From NCBI GenBank assembly GCA_016927115.1, contig JAFGNH010000063.1:1-35102 (forward strand): a stretch of DNA of 35,102 nucleotides, in the 5' to 3' direction. The notes under the pieces are model-generated. The model was not told the DNA's origin. It ran no database searches and was given only the letters and a program-made list of their open reading frames with translations. Made by a program: the position numbers and the translations under genes. Of this stretch, positions 33,808 through 35,102 are shown piece by piece. Source of the stretch: Anaerolineales bacterium. GTDB taxonomy: Bacteria; Chloroflexota; Anaerolineae; Anaerolineales; E44-bin32. Every line of letters starts with the position of its first letter. Position 1 is the stretch's first letter.

Positions 33808-34836
33808 CTACTGCCCAACAGCTGCACGCCAGGTTTCCAGTGCCTCATTCAGTGATTCATCACTTGCGGGGAAATACCCGACGTCCAGGATTTCATCGTT
33901 GACATTGGTCAGGTAGAAGTAGATGAAAGCTGCTGCCTGCGGTTTTTCCTGCAGGATGGCTGCATCGGAGTAGATGTAAAGCGGGCGGGAAATCGGATAC
34001 TCACCCGATTCAGCCGTTTCAGCGGTCGGCGCTGTGCCATCCAGGGAGAGGACTTCGAGAGTATCGGCATTTTCCTGGTAGTAGGCAAAGCCGAAGAAAC
34101 CGATTGCATAGGGGCTGCCCTGGACACCCTGCACCAGCACATTATCGTCCTCGGAAAGCTGGGTATTGGAAGCAGCCAGGATCGGGCCTTCATCCTCGTC
34201 GAAAATTTCCTCAACGAAGTAATCAAAGGTGCCGGAGTCGGTGCCCGGAATGAAACGCTGGATCAGTTCAGCCGGCCACTCAGGACGAACGTCTGCCCAG
34301 GTCTCAGCGGTCGAGAAGATCAGGGCAAGCTCTTCCATTGTTACATCGTCTATAAAATCGTTTTCCTGGCTCACCACAACGGAGAGTGCGTCTGTGCCGA
34401 CACGGAAAGCGATCGGCTCGCGCCCGATAGCCTGGCAGGATTCAACCTCGCTGTCCTTGATCGCCCGTGAGGCGTTCGAAATATCCGTTTCGCCGTTCAC
34501 GCAGAAGCGTTCAAACCCGCCGCCTGACCCAATGCTGTCGATAGTTATAACGCCGGTAAAACCTTCTTCCTCGAACCGCTGCTTCATACGTTCGGAAAGC
34601 GGGAACACGGTGGACGATCCAGCTGTGACGATATCGCCGCTCACTGCGTCAGGAGCATACATGTCCACGGAATTAGTTTCAGCAGAACCTGCTGTTCCTG
34701 CTTCGGCAGATTCTTCTGCAGCAGGTTCCACAACCGATGCAGCAGTCTCCCCTCCGGAAGCGGTGGCGGCACAGGCATTCAGAACCAGTGCAAGAGAGAT
34801 CAGAACAACCATGGGAACGAACAATCTCTTACTCAT
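33808..34836 (-). CDS. pstS: Phosphate ABC transporter substrate-binding lipoprotein
   Basis: A 342-residue phosphate-binding lipoprotein. I choose ATG 34836 because it has GAGGAG ten bases upstream and gives a standard lipoprotein signal (MSKRLFVPMVVLISLALVLN then Cys at the LNAC box). ATG 34866 would add ten residues and has a poor site. After an Ala/Glu-rich tether (about 25-60) comes the PBP-like fold with DIVTAGSSTVFPLSERMK (phosphate-loop Ser/Thr), IGSGGGFERFCVNGETDISNASR and PGTDSGTFDYFVEE. These are the normal PstS ligand segments. It is the first gene of the pst-pho cluster and is likely induced by phosphate limitation through the upstream boxes. Confidence 0.95.
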   Translation of the reverse strand: MSKRLFVPMVVLISLALVLNACAATASGGETAASVVEPAAEESAEAGTAGSAETNSVDMYAPDAVSGDIVTAGSSTVFPLSERMKQRFEEEGFTGVITIDSIGSGGGFERFCVNGETDISNASRAIKDSEVESCQAIGREPIAFRVGTDALSVVVSQENDFIDDVTMEELALIFSTAETWADVRPEWPAELIQRFIPGTDSGTFDYFVEEIFDEDEGPILAASNTQLSEDDNVLVQGVQGSPYAIGFFGFAYYQENADTLEVLSLDGTAPTAETAESGEYPISRPLYIYSDAAILQEKPQAAAFIYFYLTNVNDEILDVGYFPASDESLNEALETWRAAVGQ

Positions 34837-34873
34837 TAATATTTTTCTCCTCGTTTTATTCATCATTTCCCTG

Positions 34874-34927
34874 AATATAGAACTCTTGTGTTAAACACGG
34901 GGGAAGGGATTGTTAAGAGAGGTTAAG
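34874..34927 (-). promoter_or_regulatory. Candidate Pho-box promoter of the pst operon
   Basis: On the minus strand a -10-like TATATT (34879-34874) lies downstream of three TTAAC elements: TTTAAC (34895-34890), CTTAAC (34917-34912) and CTTAAC (34927-34922). They start 22 and 10 bp apart, roughly one face of the helix. No good -35 is present, as is common where PhoB/PhoP activates. PhoP boxes in Gram-positives are TTAACA-like repeats at an 11-bp period. This is by-eye evidence. Confidence 0.5.
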
Positions 34928-35102
34928 GAAGAGTGGGGCAAACTGGCCGCGGAAAGACAGGAGGACAACCTGTCTATTCCCGGAAGGAACTTAGCTCTGT
35001 TCCCACTCCGAGGAAGAACCCACCCCTGCATCCCTCCCGGGAGGGGATTTCGTCTGAACCATCCGGTGGATCGGTTAACTTTTGGAATGATTTTCCTGAT
35101 AA
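34928..35102. other. Right-edge intergenic sequence, no gene seen
   Basis: No convincing gene reaches this edge. A 6-bp hairpin GACAGG/CCTGTC (34956-34961 with 34969-34974) and the palindrome CCCTCCCGGGAGGG near 35032-35046 are the only structures noticed; neither has a T tract. Confidence 0.4.

Overview
The window reads as ordinary chromosomal DNA of moderate GC content from a free-living bacterium. The likely group is Chloroflexota, probably an Anaerolineae relative. This is an inference from the gene repertoire: substrate-binding lipoproteins with Ala/Glu-rich linkers (EPAAE repeats), a lipoprotein carrying an NBR1-Ig-like domain, an orphan aldehyde:ferredoxin oxidoreductase-like enzyme, a GAF-GAF-PP2C phosphatase and a permease-USP-DUF389 fusion. 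No 16S rRNA or other taxonomic marker is present. I see no insertion sequence, prophage, integrase or CRISPR array.

Layout. (1) 173-2286: a cyclase/kynurenine-formamidase-like hydrolase (-) diverges from an M20 metallopeptidase (+). (2) 2360-4575: tRNA-Pro(GGG) with its terminator, then PTS enzyme I (ptsI) behind a long leader. (3) 4603-5496: a 3-hydroxyisobutyrate dehydrogenase / tartronate semialdehyde reductase-type enzyme (-), divergent from (4) a six-gene block at 6004-14067. That block encodes a complete YtfQ/YtfR/YtfT/YjfF-type sugar ABC importer followed by a YesN-type AraC response regulator and a YesM-type histidine kinase, which are the probable sensors for this transporter. A branched RNA fold lies between the binding-protein gene and the ATPase gene. 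(5) 14170-17808: a small coiled-coil-type gene broken by one in-frame TAA, hemW, and a GAF-GAF-SpoIIE phosphatase. (6) 17862-20768: a Cys-rich DUF4434 plus discoidin-like exported protein, divergent from a 3-ketodihydrosphingosine-reductase-like SDR. (7) 20950-26303: an 1101-residue APC-USP-USP-DUF389 membrane fusion and a multidomain lipoprotein. (8) 26684-28636: an aldehyde:ferredoxin oxidoreductase-family protein. (9) 28736-34836 on the minus strand: the phosphate regulon in the order pstS-pstC-pstA-pstB-phoB-phoR, without phoU, behind a candidate Pho-box promoter.

How it fits together. Two complete import-plus-two-component modules dominate: sugar (ytf-like with YesMN) and phosphate (pst with PhoBR). 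In both, the binding-protein gene comes first and is separated from the membrane/ATPase genes by a strong RNA stem-loop, which suggests the binding protein is made in excess. Nothing here is clearly a new system. The best leads are the three-way-junction RNA at 7087-7175, the in-frame stop at 14449-14451, the four-module membrane fusion, and the KDSR-like reductase.
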